A stretch of 64,000 nt of DNA from JAFAXD01 sp051985675 (GCA_051985675.1 JBPYFJ010000149.1:46499-110498); one strand, 5' to 3'. Shown: positions 1 through 10,367, counted from the stretch's first letter. Notes: generated by a model not told the origin, from the letters alone. Numbers and translations: made by a program.

Positions 1-1
1 G

Positions 2-763
2 CACGGCGATGCCATGACGCTCGAACTGATACCCGCGAATGAAGCTCCCGCCGGGCCGGACCTTGGGGCGGAAGCCAGCGCAGAGCAAGCCAAGGAGGCA
101 AAGGCCGAGCCCACAGCCGAAAAGCCTTCAACAGTCCCGGCGCCGACCACCAAGACCGAGAGCGGGCCGAGAGAAACCAAAGCTCCGGACACCAAGCCCC
201 CCGAAGCGAAGGCTGCGCAGGCGAAGCCGACGCCCGCCACCGCGGCCACCAAGCCGATTGAGCAGAAGCCGCAACAGCCACAGCGGACGCCGACTGATCA
301 GACTCCACCGCAGACGCAACTCGCTGCGCAGCCGCCGGCGCCCGATCCGCAGCCGACCGGGCCGCGCGAAATGCCCCCGGATATGAACCGTCTGGCCGAG
401 ATGCTGGGCTTGCCGATCGGGGAAGCGGGATCCTCTGGCACCACGGACGCGCGGATGGCCAAATTCACGGAGGGCGTCAGGGAGTTCAAGGCGCAGGTCA
501 AGAAGTGTCTGACGCTGCCGCCCGGCGTCGCGCCCAATCAGCGCATAAAGATGGTGATTCGGGTCGAGCTCACGCGCCAAGGTGCGCTCGCACAGGATCC
601 TGCCGTGATGGACGCCGCAAACCCCACGATCGGGTACCCGCTGATGCAGAGCGTGATGCGGGCGCTGCGCCAATGCGCGCCCTACAGTTTGCCACCCGAC
701 AAGTACAAGGAATGGCGAGTTCTCGATATCGACTTTTCTCCTGACCAGATGACGGGTAGTTAG
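2..763 (+). CDS. TonB/TolA-like envelope protein, N-terminus cut by window edge
   Basis: The frame is open to the left edge, so the true start and any N-terminal membrane anchor lie outside the window; the first Met inside is at 14. The visible part has a long Pro/Ala/Lys/Glu-rich spacer (about 120 residues with many KP and AK pairs) followed by a folded C-terminal domain of about 100 residues resembling TonB/TolA C-terminal domains: a conserved Lys-Cys pair, a beta-rich segment and a central QSVMRALRQC helix. This is the architecture of periplasm-spanning proteins that link an inner-membrane anchor to outer-membrane or Tol-Pal partners. Whether it is TolA itself cannot be decided without the upstream genes (tolQ and tolR would be expected). 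Confidence 0.6.
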   Translation, partial: HGDAMTLELIPANEAPAGPDLGAEASAEQAKEAKAEPTAEKPSTVPAPTTKTESGPRETKAPDTKPPEAKAAQAKPTPATAATKPIEQKPQQPQRTPTDQTPPQTQLAAQPPAPDPQPTGPREMPPDMNRLAEMLGLPIGEAGSSGTTDARMAKFTEGVREFKAQVKKCLTLPPGVAPNQRIKMVIRVELTRQGALAQDPAVMDAANPTIGYPLMQSVMRALRQCAPYSLPPDKYKEWRVLDIDFSPDQMTGS

Positions 764-795
764 GATCGTATTGGAAACCTCACGTTCGGGGACGC

Positions 796-1980
796 ATGCG
801 GACACAAGTCGGAATCATTGGTGCGGGGCCCGCGGGCCTCTTTCTCGCGCTGCTGTTGGCGCGCGAGGGAATCGACTGCATGGTGTTGGAGGCACGCAGT
901 CGCGACTATGTCGAAGGCCGCGTGCGCGCCGGCGTGCTCGAGCAGGGCACCGTCGATCTGATGCATGACCTCGGCGTTGCCGACCGGCTCATGCGCGAGA
1001 GCATGATCGATCGTTTTCTCGATATTCGATTCGAGGGCCAACTGATCCACATGGACCTGCCGGGGCTGGCCGGAGGACGCGAGGTGCGCATCTACGGTCA
1101 GCAGGAGGTGGTGAAGGATTTGATCGCGGCCCGGCTGGTCGTGGGCCCACTGCTGTTCGAAGCCGAGGCAGTCACGCTCGACGCCATCGATACGGCCAAG
1201 CCGGTGATCCACTTTCGGCACAAAGGCGAGCAGCACGCGCTCGAATGCGACGTTATTGCCGGCTGCGACGGCTTTCACGGCATCGCCCGCCCGGCCATCC
1301 CGGACGACGCCCTCACAATCCACGACCATATCTTTCCGTTCGGCTGGCTCGGAATTTTGTCGGAATCGCCGCCGCTGACCGATATGACCTATGCCAATCA
1401 CGATCGCGGCTATGCTTTAGCGAGCCGGCGCTCGCCGCGCATCTCGCGTCTCTACGTGCAATGCGCAGCCGATGAAGACCCGGCGCGGTGGCCGGATGCC
1501 CGCATCTGGGAGGAGTTGCATATCCGCCTCAACGCCGACCGCGACGAACTGGCCGAAGGCCGTATTTTTCAGAAGGGGGTGACGCCCGTGCGTTCGTTCG
1601 TGGCGGCGCCAATGCAATATGGGCGGCTGTTTTTGGCCGGTGATGCCGCCCACATCGTGCCGCCGACCGGCGCCAAGGGACTCAACCTCGCTGCCGCGGA
1701 CGTGCGGGTGCTGGCACGCGCGCTCACCACGTTTCTGCGCCGCGGTGACGACGCACTGCTGGAGCGCTATTCCGACACGTGCTTGCGACGAGTGTGGAAG
1801 ACGGTCCGGTATTCGACATACATGACCACGCTGCTGCATCGGTTCCCGGCCCATAGCGCGTTTGAGCGCCGGATCCAGCTCGCCGAGCTCGACTACATCG
1901 CCGGTTCGCACGCTGCCCAGACGGTTGTTGCCGAGAACTACGTCGGCCTGCCCATGGAAGCGGCATCCGCGCGCACTTAG
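796..1980 (+). CDS. pobA: 4-hydroxybenzoate 3-monooxygenase
   Basis: A 394-residue flavoprotein hydroxylase, the usual length for PobA. It converts 4-hydroxybenzoate, NADPH and O2 to protocatechuate in the cytoplasm. Visible signatures are the N-terminal FAD-binding GAGPAG (residues 9-14), the GDAAH motif of the second FAD region (about 282-286) followed by PPTGAKGLN, and a C-terminal ENYVGLP stretch typical of PobA. The ATG at 796 puts the dinucleotide fold at the extreme N-terminus as in the family. No PobR-type regulator is adjacent. Its product is the substrate of the LigAB dioxygenase encoded at 36 kb. The stop codon lies within a 20-bp tandem duplication. Confidence 0.93.
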   Translation: MRTQVGIIGAGPAGLFLALLLAREGIDCMVLEARSRDYVEGRVRAGVLEQGTVDLMHDLGVADRLMRESMIDRFLDIRFEGQLIHMDLPGLAGGREVRIYGQQEVVKDLIAARLVVGPLLFEAEAVTLDAIDTAKPVIHFRHKGEQHALECDVIAGCDGFHGIARPAIPDDALTIHDHIFPFGWLGILSESPPLTDMTYANHDRGYALASRRSPRISRLYVQCAADEDPARWPDARIWEELHIRLNADRDELAEGRIFQKGVTPVRSFVAAPMQYGRLFLAGDAAHIVPPTGAKGLNLAAADVRVLARALTTFLRRGDDALLERYSDTCLRRVWKTVRYSTYMTTLLHRFPAHSAFERRIQLAELDYIAGSHAAQTVVAENYVGLPMEAASART

Positions 1981-2000
1981 CGGCATCCGCGCGCACTTAA
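1961..2000. repeat. 20-bp tandem duplication spanning the pobA stop
   Basis: Positions 1961-1980 and 1981-2000 are identical except for the last base (TAG versus TAA). The first copy encodes the last residues and the stop of pobA; the second repeats the same codons out of use and ends in a second stop. This looks like a recent slippage or short tandem duplication with no effect on the protein. Confidence 0.85.
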
Positions 2001-2113
2001 ACGTGAGGCGGCTGCGTCACCTGTGCCCTGGATTTTGGTGCGCGTTGGGCTAAGCTGGCGGTAAGTACGCGGGTGCAGTCGCGACCTCAACTAAGAAGCA
2101 AAAAAGGCGGCCA

Positions 2114-2380
2114 GTGATCGCAGATCAATCGCAGGAGCGGCGCGAGCCGCAGTTCGGCGCGCTATCGTTTCGCTGTCCGGTCAACGATCGGACGGTCACG
2201 ACCGGCATTTACACGGACGAACTCTCGTTGGCGCGCATGCGCACCGTCGGCATTCGCATCCAGTGTCCCCACTGCGGCGAAGACCATGCGATCAAGGTCG
2301 GCGATGCATTCGTCTCGGCAACCATCATCGACCAGCATCGTCCGAACCTGTCGGTGGTCTCGTCGAGCCGGGCAGGGTAG
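2114..2380 (+). CDS. Small Cys-containing hypothetical protein
   Basis: An 88-residue protein with a GTG start at 2114 and an AAGGCGG ribosome-binding site immediately upstream (2104-2110). It contains one Cys in an FRCPV segment near residue 20 and a CPHCGEDH knuckle near residue 53, which together could form a small zinc-ribbon-like fold. Small proteins of this type with a CPxC knuckle are frequent orphans in Rhizobiales. No membrane segment or signal peptide is visible. Function unknown; the gene stands alone between pobA and the rhlE leader. Confidence 0.6.
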   Translation: MIADQSQERREPQFGALSFRCPVNDRTVTTGIYTDELSLARMRTVGIRIQCPHCGEDHAIKVGDAFVSATIIDQHRPNLSVVSSSRAG

Positions 2381-2734
2381 CGCCGAGCGTCCTTTGACGT
2401 CCGCCCAAGGCGAGCAAGGTTGACTTGTCGTTGCGCGATTTGCTGGCTCCTCCCCGGGGGAGGCAGAACTGAAATGTCTTGGCACCGCATGGATCACGTG
2501 TGAAACACCGCCTTGAAAAAGACTCGGCGATCTGCCAGATAACCGCATCGGTCGTTTCGGCCGCTTGCAAGCCGCCTGTTAGGCTACATTTTCCGTCCAC
2601 GTGACGTTTCTGGGCCTGGCTGCACCAAAGTCTCCACGCGAACGACAACCCATTTCAGGCGGGATGTCATACCCCGCGCGACACGGCGGCGCCTTTTGGC
2701 GCGGCCGGATGTCGCTCATTGAGGAATTGAAACA
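2381..2734 (+). other. 354-bp non-coding leader upstream of rhlE
   Basis: No convincing gene is seen. It contains a near-perfect GC palindrome at 2449-2463 (CCTCCCC, one base, GGGGAGG) that could be the terminator of the preceding small gene. The remainder would act as a long 5' leader for the helicase, and GAGG near 2719 gives the ribosome-binding site. Long leaders are usual for cold-inducible RNA helicases, but no known structured RNA was recognised. Confidence 0.4.
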
Positions 2735-4120
<1,386 letters not shown>

Positions 4121-4404
4121 AAGCCCTGCTCGTTGATCGCCTTCTCGATTGTGGGACGGGCGAAGTTGTGCGGCGGCGCGCGTTCGGGCGTGATCACGCC
4201 CACCGCATGCCACGGACGAAAATGCGATGGCAGCTTGCTGCCTGCCGAGTCGCCAGCGAACGCGCGCAACTCCTTGTTGGCGTCGGACTTGAAGATGTAG
4301 ATGCGCATGGGTTCGCTTCCTTTGGGCACTGCCTCTCGTATTTTCGTCGTCCGGCTCGTCTGCCTTTTTCAGTCGTCGCCAGTTGGATTGCACGCCGCTC
4401 GATG

Positions 4405-4677
4405 TCAGCGGCGCCGGAATTGGGGACGCGCCGGCGCCGTGCGTGGGGCCGCGCGTTCGTCCTTGTGGCGGAAAATTACCCGGCCCTTCTCGAGATCGTA
4501 AGGCGACATTTCAACCGTGACTCGATCACCCGCGAGCGTCTTGATCCGATTTTTCTTCATGCGGCCGGCCGCGTAGGCGATGATCTCGTGGCCGTTATCG
4601 AGCTGTACTCGGAAGCGGGTGTCCGGTAGAATTTCGGTCACCAGTCCCTCAAGCTCGATTAGTTCTTCTTTGGCCAT
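4405..4677 (-). CDS. infA: Translation initiation factor IF-1, extended paralogue
   Basis: The start at 4677 gives MAKEELIELEG, the canonical IF-1 N-terminus, with GAGG five bases upstream; an ATG 36 bases earlier would add a non-homologous leader. The OB-fold is complete (GHEIIAYAAGRMKKNRI, GDRVTVEMSPYDLEKGRVIFR). The protein is 90 residues against about 72 for standard IF-1, with an extra Arg/Pro/Ala-rich tail after the GRVIFRHK strand. It binds the ribosomal A site of the 30S subunit during initiation. A second IF-1 of this extended type next to a cold-shock gene is seen in several Rhizobiales; whether another infA exists in the genome cannot be seen here. Confidence 0.9.
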   Translation of the reverse strand: MAKEELIELEGLVTEILPDTRFRVQLDNGHEIIAYAAGRMKKNRIKTLAGDRVTVEMSPYDLEKGRVIFRHKDERAAPRTAPARPQFRRR

Positions 4678-4795
4678 GCGCGCCTCATGTTGATGCAGGT
4701 CCGGATACGGCATGGATCATGACCCATCGCCGATCCAGAATCCCCGGCCAGTATAGCATCGATAACGACCTTGCGTAGCTGCTTGCTTATTGTCT

Positions 4796-4824
4796 GGGAC
4801 GCGCGACTTGCAGTCGCGCGTCCC
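4796..4824 (-). terminator. Strong 13-bp hairpin downstream of the cold-shock gene
   Basis: Perfect inverted repeat: arm 4796-4808 (GGGACGCGCGACT) pairs with 4812-4824 around a 3-base loop. It lies 14 bases beyond the stop of the leftward cold-shock gene and upstream of infA. No T-run follows on either strand, so it may act as a transcript-end stabiliser or a Rho-assisted terminator rather than a classical intrinsic terminator. Confidence 0.55.
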
Positions 4825-4838
4825 AAAACAACGCAAAT

Positions 4839-5048
4839 TCACTCCGCGGAGATGCGACTGACCGCGATCTTGCCGGAACGCGCATCGGTCTGCACGTCAA
4901 AGCTCACCTTCTGGCCTTCGCGCAAGCTGTGGATGCCGGCGCGCTCGAGTGCCGTGGCGTGAACAAACACGTCCTTGCCCCCATCATCCGGTGCGATGAA
5001 ACCGTAGCCTTTGTTGCCATTGTAGAACTTCACTGTTCCCGTAGTCAT
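4839..5048 (-). CDS. Cold-shock protein (CspA family)
   Basis: A 69-residue single cold-shock domain. The ATG at 5048 starts MTTGTVKFYNGNKGYGFI; RNP1 (KGYGFI) and RNP2 (VFVHATAL) are intact. Upstream in-frame codons to 5198 are untranslated leader, not protein. The protein is a single-strand RNA/DNA-binding chaperone. An approximately 140-base leader and a candidate sigma70 promoter precede it, as is usual for csp genes with post-transcriptional temperature control. Confidence 0.92.
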   Translation of the reverse strand: MTTGTVKFYNGNKGYGFIAPDDGGKDVFVHATALERAGIHSLREGQKVSFDVQTDARSGKIAVSRISAE

Positions 5049-5389
5049 TGATCGTCCTTTCACTGACGGTGCACTTGCGGAGCGGGCATGCAATTGCGCC
5101 CGGATTCCGGTTCGTCGAATTTGGAGAGAGTCTGAAACGTGCGCCCGGCAGTGCGAGGCGGAGCGGCCCAGTAGTCCGGCCAAATATCGATGCAGCAATC
5201 TAATTGTCCAGACGCATCATTGCAAGTCAGGCGCATTGGTATATTGTGGGGAGTCTCGTAACGCGCACATGTGATTGCGCTGCATCCCGCCAATCGGACC
5301 TGCGCTCGTAATCCGGTTGAGCTTTCTTTCTGACCGCGATGATCTGATCAACCCGGGGTGGGCATACGCTGGGGCATTCAAAGGCAGAC
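5049..5389. other. Divergent intergenic region between csp and the radical SAM gene
   Basis: No gene seen in these 341 bases. The left half is the csp leader and promoter. The right half holds an isolated TATATT at 5240-5245 that could serve the rightward radical SAM gene, without a convincing -35 box. No recognised riboswitch; in particular no obvious B12-box. Confidence 0.4.
5197..5225 (-). promoter_or_regulatory. Candidate sigma70-type promoter of the cold-shock gene
   Basis: Reading leftward: TTGCAA (5225-5220), 17-bp spacer, TAGATT (5202-5197). Each hexamer matches four of six consensus bases, and the region is AT-rich against its surroundings. Transcription from about 5190 would give a leader of roughly 140 nt before the csp ATG. 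This is prediction from sequence only. Confidence 0.35.
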
Positions 5390-6988
5390 TTGATGGGGAA
5401 CCCTCCGCGCCCGAACGTGCTGATGGTTTTTCCGCGCTTCAATCCGAATTCGTTTTGGAGCTTGGCGTCGGTGTGTGAGATCTGGGGTGTGCGCTGTCCA
5501 GCGCCTCCGCTCGGATTGATTACGCTCGCCGCCATGCTCCCGAAGGATTGGAACGTGCGGTTGCTCAATCGCAACAGCGAGGACGTGGTCGCGGCCGATC
5601 TCGAGTGGGCCGACATGGTGATGACCGGCGGCATGCTGCCGCAACAGGACGACACGCACGCGGTTATCGACCTTGCGCATTCATTCGGCAAGCCGGTGGT
5701 AGTAGGCGGGCCTGATCCGACCTCGAGCCCCGAGCACTACCGCAGCGCCGACTTTCTGGTGCTGGGGGAAGTCGAAGGTGTGATCAAAGACTTCATCAAG
5801 GCTTGGTCGGAGGGTGCAAAGAGCGGCGTATTCGAGGCGCCGAAGTTTACGATCGACGTCACCAAGACGCCGATCCCACGTTTCGATCTGCTCAAGTTCG
5901 AACATTATCTGTACGTCGGCGTCCAGTTTTCGCGCGGCTGTCCGTTCAACTGCGAGTTTTGCCACATCATCGAACTCTATGGTCGCGTCCCGCGCGCCAA
6001 GACCAACGCCCAGATGCTGGCCGAGCTCGACGCCCTCTATGCAGCCGGCTATCGCGGCCACGTCGACTTCGTCGATGACAACCTGATCGGCAACAAGAAG
6101 GCGCTCAAGCAGTTTTTGCCCGAGCTGCACGCGTGGCAAAAGAAACGCGAGTACCCATTCCAATTCTCGACCGAAGCATCGATGAACCTCGCAGACGACC
6201 GCGAGCTATTGGCGATGCTGCGCGAGGCGAACTTCTTTACGATCTTCGTCGGGATCGAAAGCCCGGACCCCGAAACGCTGATCTCGACCCAGAAGAAGCA
6301 GAACACGCGGCGAAGCCTCGCCGACAGCGTGCATAAGATCTACTCGGCGGGCATGCTGGTGATCGCCGGCTTCATCGTCGGGTTTGACACGGAAAAGATT
6401 GCCGTCGCCGAAGGCATGATCGATTGCATCGAGGCAACTAGTATTCCGGTCGCCATGGTTGGGCTGCTCACGGCCCTGCCCAACACGCAACTCACGCGCA
6501 GGCTCGAGCGCGAAAGCCGCCTATTGCCGTTCCTGCGCGGAGCCGGCGACCAGTGCACCGCTGGCTTGAATTTCGTCACGCTGCGGCCTCGACGCGATGT
6601 GTTGGCGGATTTCCGCGCAATTCTCCAGAGCATCTACGATCCAACCGCGTATTTTGCCCGCGTCCGCCACGTCGGCCGCGCGCTCGACCGGCCGAAGTTG
6701 CCGAGCGCGATTGTGTGGCCGATGGTATTCAAGGAGCTGCGCGGGCTCGCACGCACGATTTGGGCAATGAACGTTACGCAGCCGAGGCTGCGGCGCCATT
6801 TCTGGGAGACTGTTTTCGATTGCCTGCGCAACAGGCCGCGCAATTTCGAGTACGTAATCATGATGTCGGTCTTCTATCTGCACCTCGGCACGTTTGCGCA
6901 GGTGCTGATCAAGGACCTCGATCGTCAGATCGCCGACCTCGATGCCGGGCTGGCCGCGGAAGCGGTTCCACTGGTTCCAGCGGCCTGA
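5390..6988 (+). CDS. B12-binding radical SAM protein (possible hopanoid C-2 methylase relative)
   Basis: A 532-residue class B-type radical SAM protein. The N-terminal ~140 residues form a cobalamin-binding-like domain (PPLGLITLAAML, then GGPDPTSSPE). The radical SAM motif CxxxCxxC is C184, C188, C191 within RGCPFNCEFCHI; the C-terminal ~200 residues match the DUF4070-type extension. Families with this architecture include HpnP, which methylates hopanoids at C-2, and related uncharacterised enzymes. Length and overall pattern fit HpnP, but I cannot separate it from paralogues by eye, so no symbol is given. The residue after the third Cys is His, where I recall Asp in relatives. An ABC exporter follows 123 bp downstream. 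Confidence 0.75.
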   Translation: MMGNPPRPNVLMVFPRFNPNSFWSLASVCEIWGVRCPAPPLGLITLAAMLPKDWNVRLLNRNSEDVVAADLEWADMVMTGGMLPQQDDTHAVIDLAHSFGKPVVVGGPDPTSSPEHYRSADFLVLGEVEGVIKDFIKAWSEGAKSGVFEAPKFTIDVTKTPIPRFDLLKFEHYLYVGVQFSRGCPFNCEFCHIIELYGRVPRAKTNAQMLAELDALYAAGYRGHVDFVDDNLIGNKKALKQFLPELHAWQKKREYPFQFSTEASMNLADDRELLAMLREANFFTIFVGIESPDPETLISTQKKQNTRRSLADSVHKIYSAGMLVIAGFIVGFDTEKIAVAEGMIDCIEATSIPVAMVGLLTALPNTQLTRRLERESRLLPFLRGAGDQCTAGLNFVTLRPRRDVLADFRAILQSIYDPTAYFARVRHVGRALDRPKLPSAIVWPMVFKELRGLARTIWAMNVTQPRLRRHFWETVFDCLRNRPRNFEYVIMMSVFYLHLGTFAQVLIKDLDRQIADLDAGLAAEAVPLVPAA

Positions 6989-7111
6989 CGCCGTCGGCCG
7001 CCGAATGGCGGCTTGGGACATGACTTGCAGCATCGTTGGGTTATTGTGCGTTCGTGAGTGGCGCACCACCTAACAGTGCGGCCCCAGCGGCGCTGCAAAT
7101 CAAGGCGATTC

Positions 7112-7873
7112 ATGCTCTCCCCCGAACCCGCCATCTCGGTTTCCAACCTGGTCAAGCAGTATCCGGGCGGCACCGCGGTTGCCGGGATCACGTTTGCAAT
7201 CGAACGCGGCTCGATCATCGGGCTCCTCGGCGGCAATGGCGCCGGCAAGACCACGACCATTGCGATGATCATGGGGCTTGTTGCCCCGACGTCGGGGGCC
7301 GTGCGCATCCTCGGCCACGATATGCCGCGCGAGCGTTACCAAATTCTGCACCGCATGAATTTCGAAAGCCCTTACGTGGAGATGCCGCACCGGCTCACCG
7401 TCCGGCAAAATCTGACCGTGTTCGCGCGCCTCTATGGCGTTGTGGATCGCGACGCACGCATCGCGGCGCTCGCCGAGGAACTCGATCTGACGGAGCTGCT
7501 CGATCGGCCGACCGGCAAGCTTTCCGCCGGCCAGAAGACCCGCGTGTCGCTTGCCAAGGCGTTGATCAACGCGCCGGAGGTGCTGTTGCTGGACGAGCCC
7601 ACCGCCTCGCTCGATCCCGACACGGCCGACTGGGTGCGCACGCATCTCGAGCACTACACCGCGGAGCGGCACGCCACCATGCTGCTTGCGTCCCACAACA
7701 TGAACGAGGTCGAGCGGCTCTGCGACCGCGTCATCATGCTGAAGCGCGGCGTGATCGTGGACGACGACACGCCGGCGCGGCTGCTGGCGCGCTACGGGCG
7801 CAACAACCTTGAGGAAGTTTTTCTGGATGTTGCGCGCGGCCGCGGCGAGGCGGCGCGGGAGGCGGTGCGTTGA
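7112..7873 (+). CDS. ABC transporter ATP-binding protein (ABC-2 exporter)
   Basis: A 253-residue nucleotide-binding subunit. Start chosen at the ATG at 7112 (AAGGCG upstream); the 18 in-frame residues before it are not homologous. Walker A is GGNGAGKTT with K46; signature is LSAGQKTR, Walker B VLLLDEPTASLD, then an H-loop SHNMNEVERL. The AGQ in the signature, rather than GGQ, is shared by several drug and polysaccharide exporters. It pairs with the permease whose TTG start overlaps its stop by 4 bp (translational coupling). Substrate unknown; the preceding radical SAM gene may suggest a lipid or envelope role. Confidence 0.85.
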   Translation: MLSPEPAISVSNLVKQYPGGTAVAGITFAIERGSIIGLLGGNGAGKTTTIAMIMGLVAPTSGAVRILGHDMPRERYQILHRMNFESPYVEMPHRLTVRQNLTVFARLYGVVDRDARIAALAEELDLTELLDRPTGKLSAGQKTRVSLAKALINAPEVLLLDEPTASLDPDTADWVRTHLEHYTAERHATMLLASHNMNEVERLCDRVIMLKRGVIVDDDTPARLLARYGRNNLEEVFLDVARGRGEAAREAVR

Positions 7874-8727
7874 CAACCGCCCGTATTCCGGCGGCAAACG
7901 AGCGGTCCGCACATATCGGGCACGATCCGTCCGCATTCTCGTTCGAGCGCGTGGGCGCCATGGTGGCGCGCTACTGGTACTTGCTGCGCTCGTCCTGGCC
8001 GCGCGTGTTCGACCTGATCTACTGGCCGACCGTACAGATGTTCATGTGGGGATTCCTGCAGACCTACATCGGTCAGTTCGGAGGGCTGCCCGCGCGCGCC
8101 GGACAGACGTTCATTGGCGCGGTCATGCTGTGGGACATTTTGTTCCGCGGCCAGCTCGGGTTCTCGATCTCGTTTTTGGAGGAAATGTATTCGCGCAACC
8201 TCGCCAACCTGATGATCTCGCCGCTCAAGCCTCCGGAGTTTATCAGCGCGCTGATGATCATGAGCATCATCCGGCTGTCGATCGGCATGGTGCCGGTCAG
8301 CCTGCTGGCGATCGTGTTCTTCGGATTCAATCTGTGGGGGCTCGGTCTCGCGCTCGCGGCATTCTTTCTCAACCTGATCCTGACCAGCTGGGCGCTCGGC
8401 ATTTTCATTGCCGGGCTCCTGCTGCGTCATGGTCTCGGGGCCGAGAACATGGCCTGGACGCTCATGTTCATCTTCCTGCCGCTGACCTGCGTGTACTACC
8501 CCGTGTCGGTGTTGCCGCCGTGGCTTGCGGTGATCTCGTGGATGCTGCCGCCGACCTATGTGTTCGAGGGCATGCGCGCCCTGCTCACCGCGCATGTATT
8601 TCGGGCCGACCTGATGGCGCAGGCGTTCGCTATTAATATCACTTTGATTGTGCTCGCGATTTTTTCCTTCCTGGCGTTCCTGCGGGCGGCGCGACGACAT
8701 GGCTCGCTGCTCCAAGGCAGCGAATAA
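7870..8727 (+). CDS. ABC-2 type transporter permease
   Basis: A 285-residue inner-membrane protein with about six hydrophobic segments, the family norm. It starts at a TTG at 7870 that overlaps the stop of the ATPase gene by 4 bp. The N-terminal ~25 residues are cytoplasmic, followed by RSWPRVFDLIYWP and membrane helices through to a C-terminal LAIFSFLAFLRAARRHG. The central LPLTCVYYPVSVLPPWL segment is typical of ABC2_membrane permeases. With the ATPase it should form a homodimeric exporter. Confidence 0.85.
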   Translation: MTTARIPAANERSAHIGHDPSAFSFERVGAMVARYWYLLRSSWPRVFDLIYWPTVQMFMWGFLQTYIGQFGGLPARAGQTFIGAVMLWDILFRGQLGFSISFLEEMYSRNLANLMISPLKPPEFISALMIMSIIRLSIGMVPVSLLAIVFFGFNLWGLGLALAAFFLNLILTSWALGIFIAGLLLRHGLGAENMAWTLMFIFLPLTCVYYPVSVLPPWLAVISWMLPPTYVFEGMRALLTAHVFRADLMAQAFAINITLIVLAIFSFLAFLRAARRHGSLLQGSE

Positions 8728-8864
8728 GCGTTGCCCTACGTATATTTAACGCAGTTGACGGAGACTTTCTCAGGCTGTGCACGTCCCGGTGGTGTCATGT
8801 TGACTGTGTGACACAATGACGACAGGATGCTGCAATGCAATAAGAACCATGACCGGGGACTGAA

Positions 8865-10250
8865 ATGGCAATCGGGGAATTCGGAAAAGCTCCAGGCGCT
8901 ATCGCAGGCGGCGCATTGCCGTTATCGGCGCCGATGTACTGGTTCTACGAGATGAGCCAGGCCGCGGTAATTCCGTCACGGGCCCTCGCCGATGCCACCC
9001 GGCTCATGTTCAAAAATCCGGTGAACCCGTGGTCACACACCACGCTCGGCAAGTCGCTCGCCGCCGGTGCCGAACTGTTCGAGCGCTCCACCCGCCGCTA
9101 CGGGCGGCCCGAATGGGGGATCACGTCGACGATCGTCGGTGGTGAGCGCGTGCCGGTTCACATCACGCCGGTCTGGCAGCGGCCGTTCTGCCGCCTCCTG
9201 CATTTCGAGCGCGCGCTCGAGCACGTGCCGCATCGCCCCCAGCCGCGCGTATTGATCGTCGCGCCCATGTCGGGCCACTACCCGACGCTGCTTCGCGGGA
9301 CGGTCGAGGCGTTCCTTCCCAATCACGACGTCTACATCACCGAATGGGCCGATGCCCGCACGGTGCCGATAAACGAGGGTCCATTCGATCTCGATGACTA
9401 CATCGACTACCTGGTGTCGATCCTGCACGCGCTTGGCGGCAACACCCACGTGATCGCCGTCTGTCAGCCCTCCGTTCCCGTGATGGCCGCGGTCTCGCTG
9501 ATGGAAGCGGCCGATGATCCCTACGTGCCGAACTCCATGGTGCTGATGGGCGGCCCAATCGATACCCGCATCAACCCGACCGGCGTCAACGCGCTGGCGG
9601 AGGAGCGCGGGATCGAATGGTTCCGGCGCAACGTCATTACCAAGGTGCCGTTCCCGCATCCCGGCATGATGCGCGATGTCTACCCGGGCTTCCTGCAGTT
9701 GCATGGCTTCATGAGCATGAACCTCGACCGCCACATCGAGGCCCATCGCAACCTGTTCATGCATCTCGTCAAAGGTGACGGCGATTCGGCCCAGAAGCAT
9801 CGCGAGTTTTATGACGAATACCTGGCGGTGATGGATCTCGCGGCCGAGTTCTATCTGCAAACGGTCGACACGGTGTTTGTGCGTCACGCCCTGCCGAAGG
9901 GCCAGATGACCCATCGCGGGCGCCAGGTCGATCCGGCCGCGATCCGGCGCGTGGCGCTCCTGACCATCGAGGGCGAGCACGATGATATTTCGGGCGTCGG
10001 CCAGACCGAGGCTGCGCACCGCCTGTGCGTCAACATTCCGCCCGAGCGCAAGGCGCATTGGCTGCAGCCGGCAGTCGGACACTATGGCGTGTTTAACGGC
10101 TCGCGCTTCCGCGCCGAGATCGCGCCGCGCATTGCGGATTTCATGTTGTCCAACAACGAGGCCGTTGAAGCCGGTGCGCGCCAACGCAAGGCTGATCCCA
10201 AGCCGAGCAACCTGGTCGAACTAAAGACCGTACGGTCGCGCGGAGTTTAA
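8865..10250 (+). CDS. phaZ: Intracellular polyhydroxybutyrate depolymerase
   Basis: A 461-residue cytoplasmic enzyme that hydrolyses amorphous PHB in storage granules. The N-terminus with APMYWFYEM and NPVNPWSHT is characteristic of the PhaZ family. The nucleophile elbow reads VIAVCQPSVP, placing a catalytic Cys at residue 200 instead of the Ser of most lipases, as known for Cupriavidus-type PhaZ1. The His of the triad is probably in the VGHYGVF segment near the C-terminus. A spaced purine-rich AGGGGACTG precedes the ATG. 3-hydroxybutyrate released here would be oxidised by the dehydrogenase at 47.7 kb. Confidence 0.92.
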   Translation: MAIGEFGKAPGAIAGGALPLSAPMYWFYEMSQAAVIPSRALADATRLMFKNPVNPWSHTTLGKSLAAGAELFERSTRRYGRPEWGITSTIVGGERVPVHITPVWQRPFCRLLHFERALEHVPHRPQPRVLIVAPMSGHYPTLLRGTVEAFLPNHDVYITEWADARTVPINEGPFDLDDYIDYLVSILHALGGNTHVIAVCQPSVPVMAAVSLMEAADDPYVPNSMVLMGGPIDTRINPTGVNALAEERGIEWFRRNVITKVPFPHPGMMRDVYPGFLQLHGFMSMNLDRHIEAHRNLFMHLVKGDGDSAQKHREFYDEYLAVMDLAAEFYLQTVDTVFVRHALPKGQMTHRGRQVDPAAIRRVALLTIEGEHDDISGVGQTEAAHRLCVNIPPERKAHWLQPAVGHYGVFNGSRFRAEIAPRIADFMLSNNEAVEAGARQRKADPKPSNLVELKTVRSRGV

Positions 10251-10367
10251 CGCGCGCCCTCTTGCACCTTCTGGCTCGGACGTAATACTGGCGGGCGAAT
10301 CACCTGTCTGAGTCGCAACCATTTTCTGCCGCGTTCCGCGATCGGGCGGAATGCGTCCACGCCGCCC

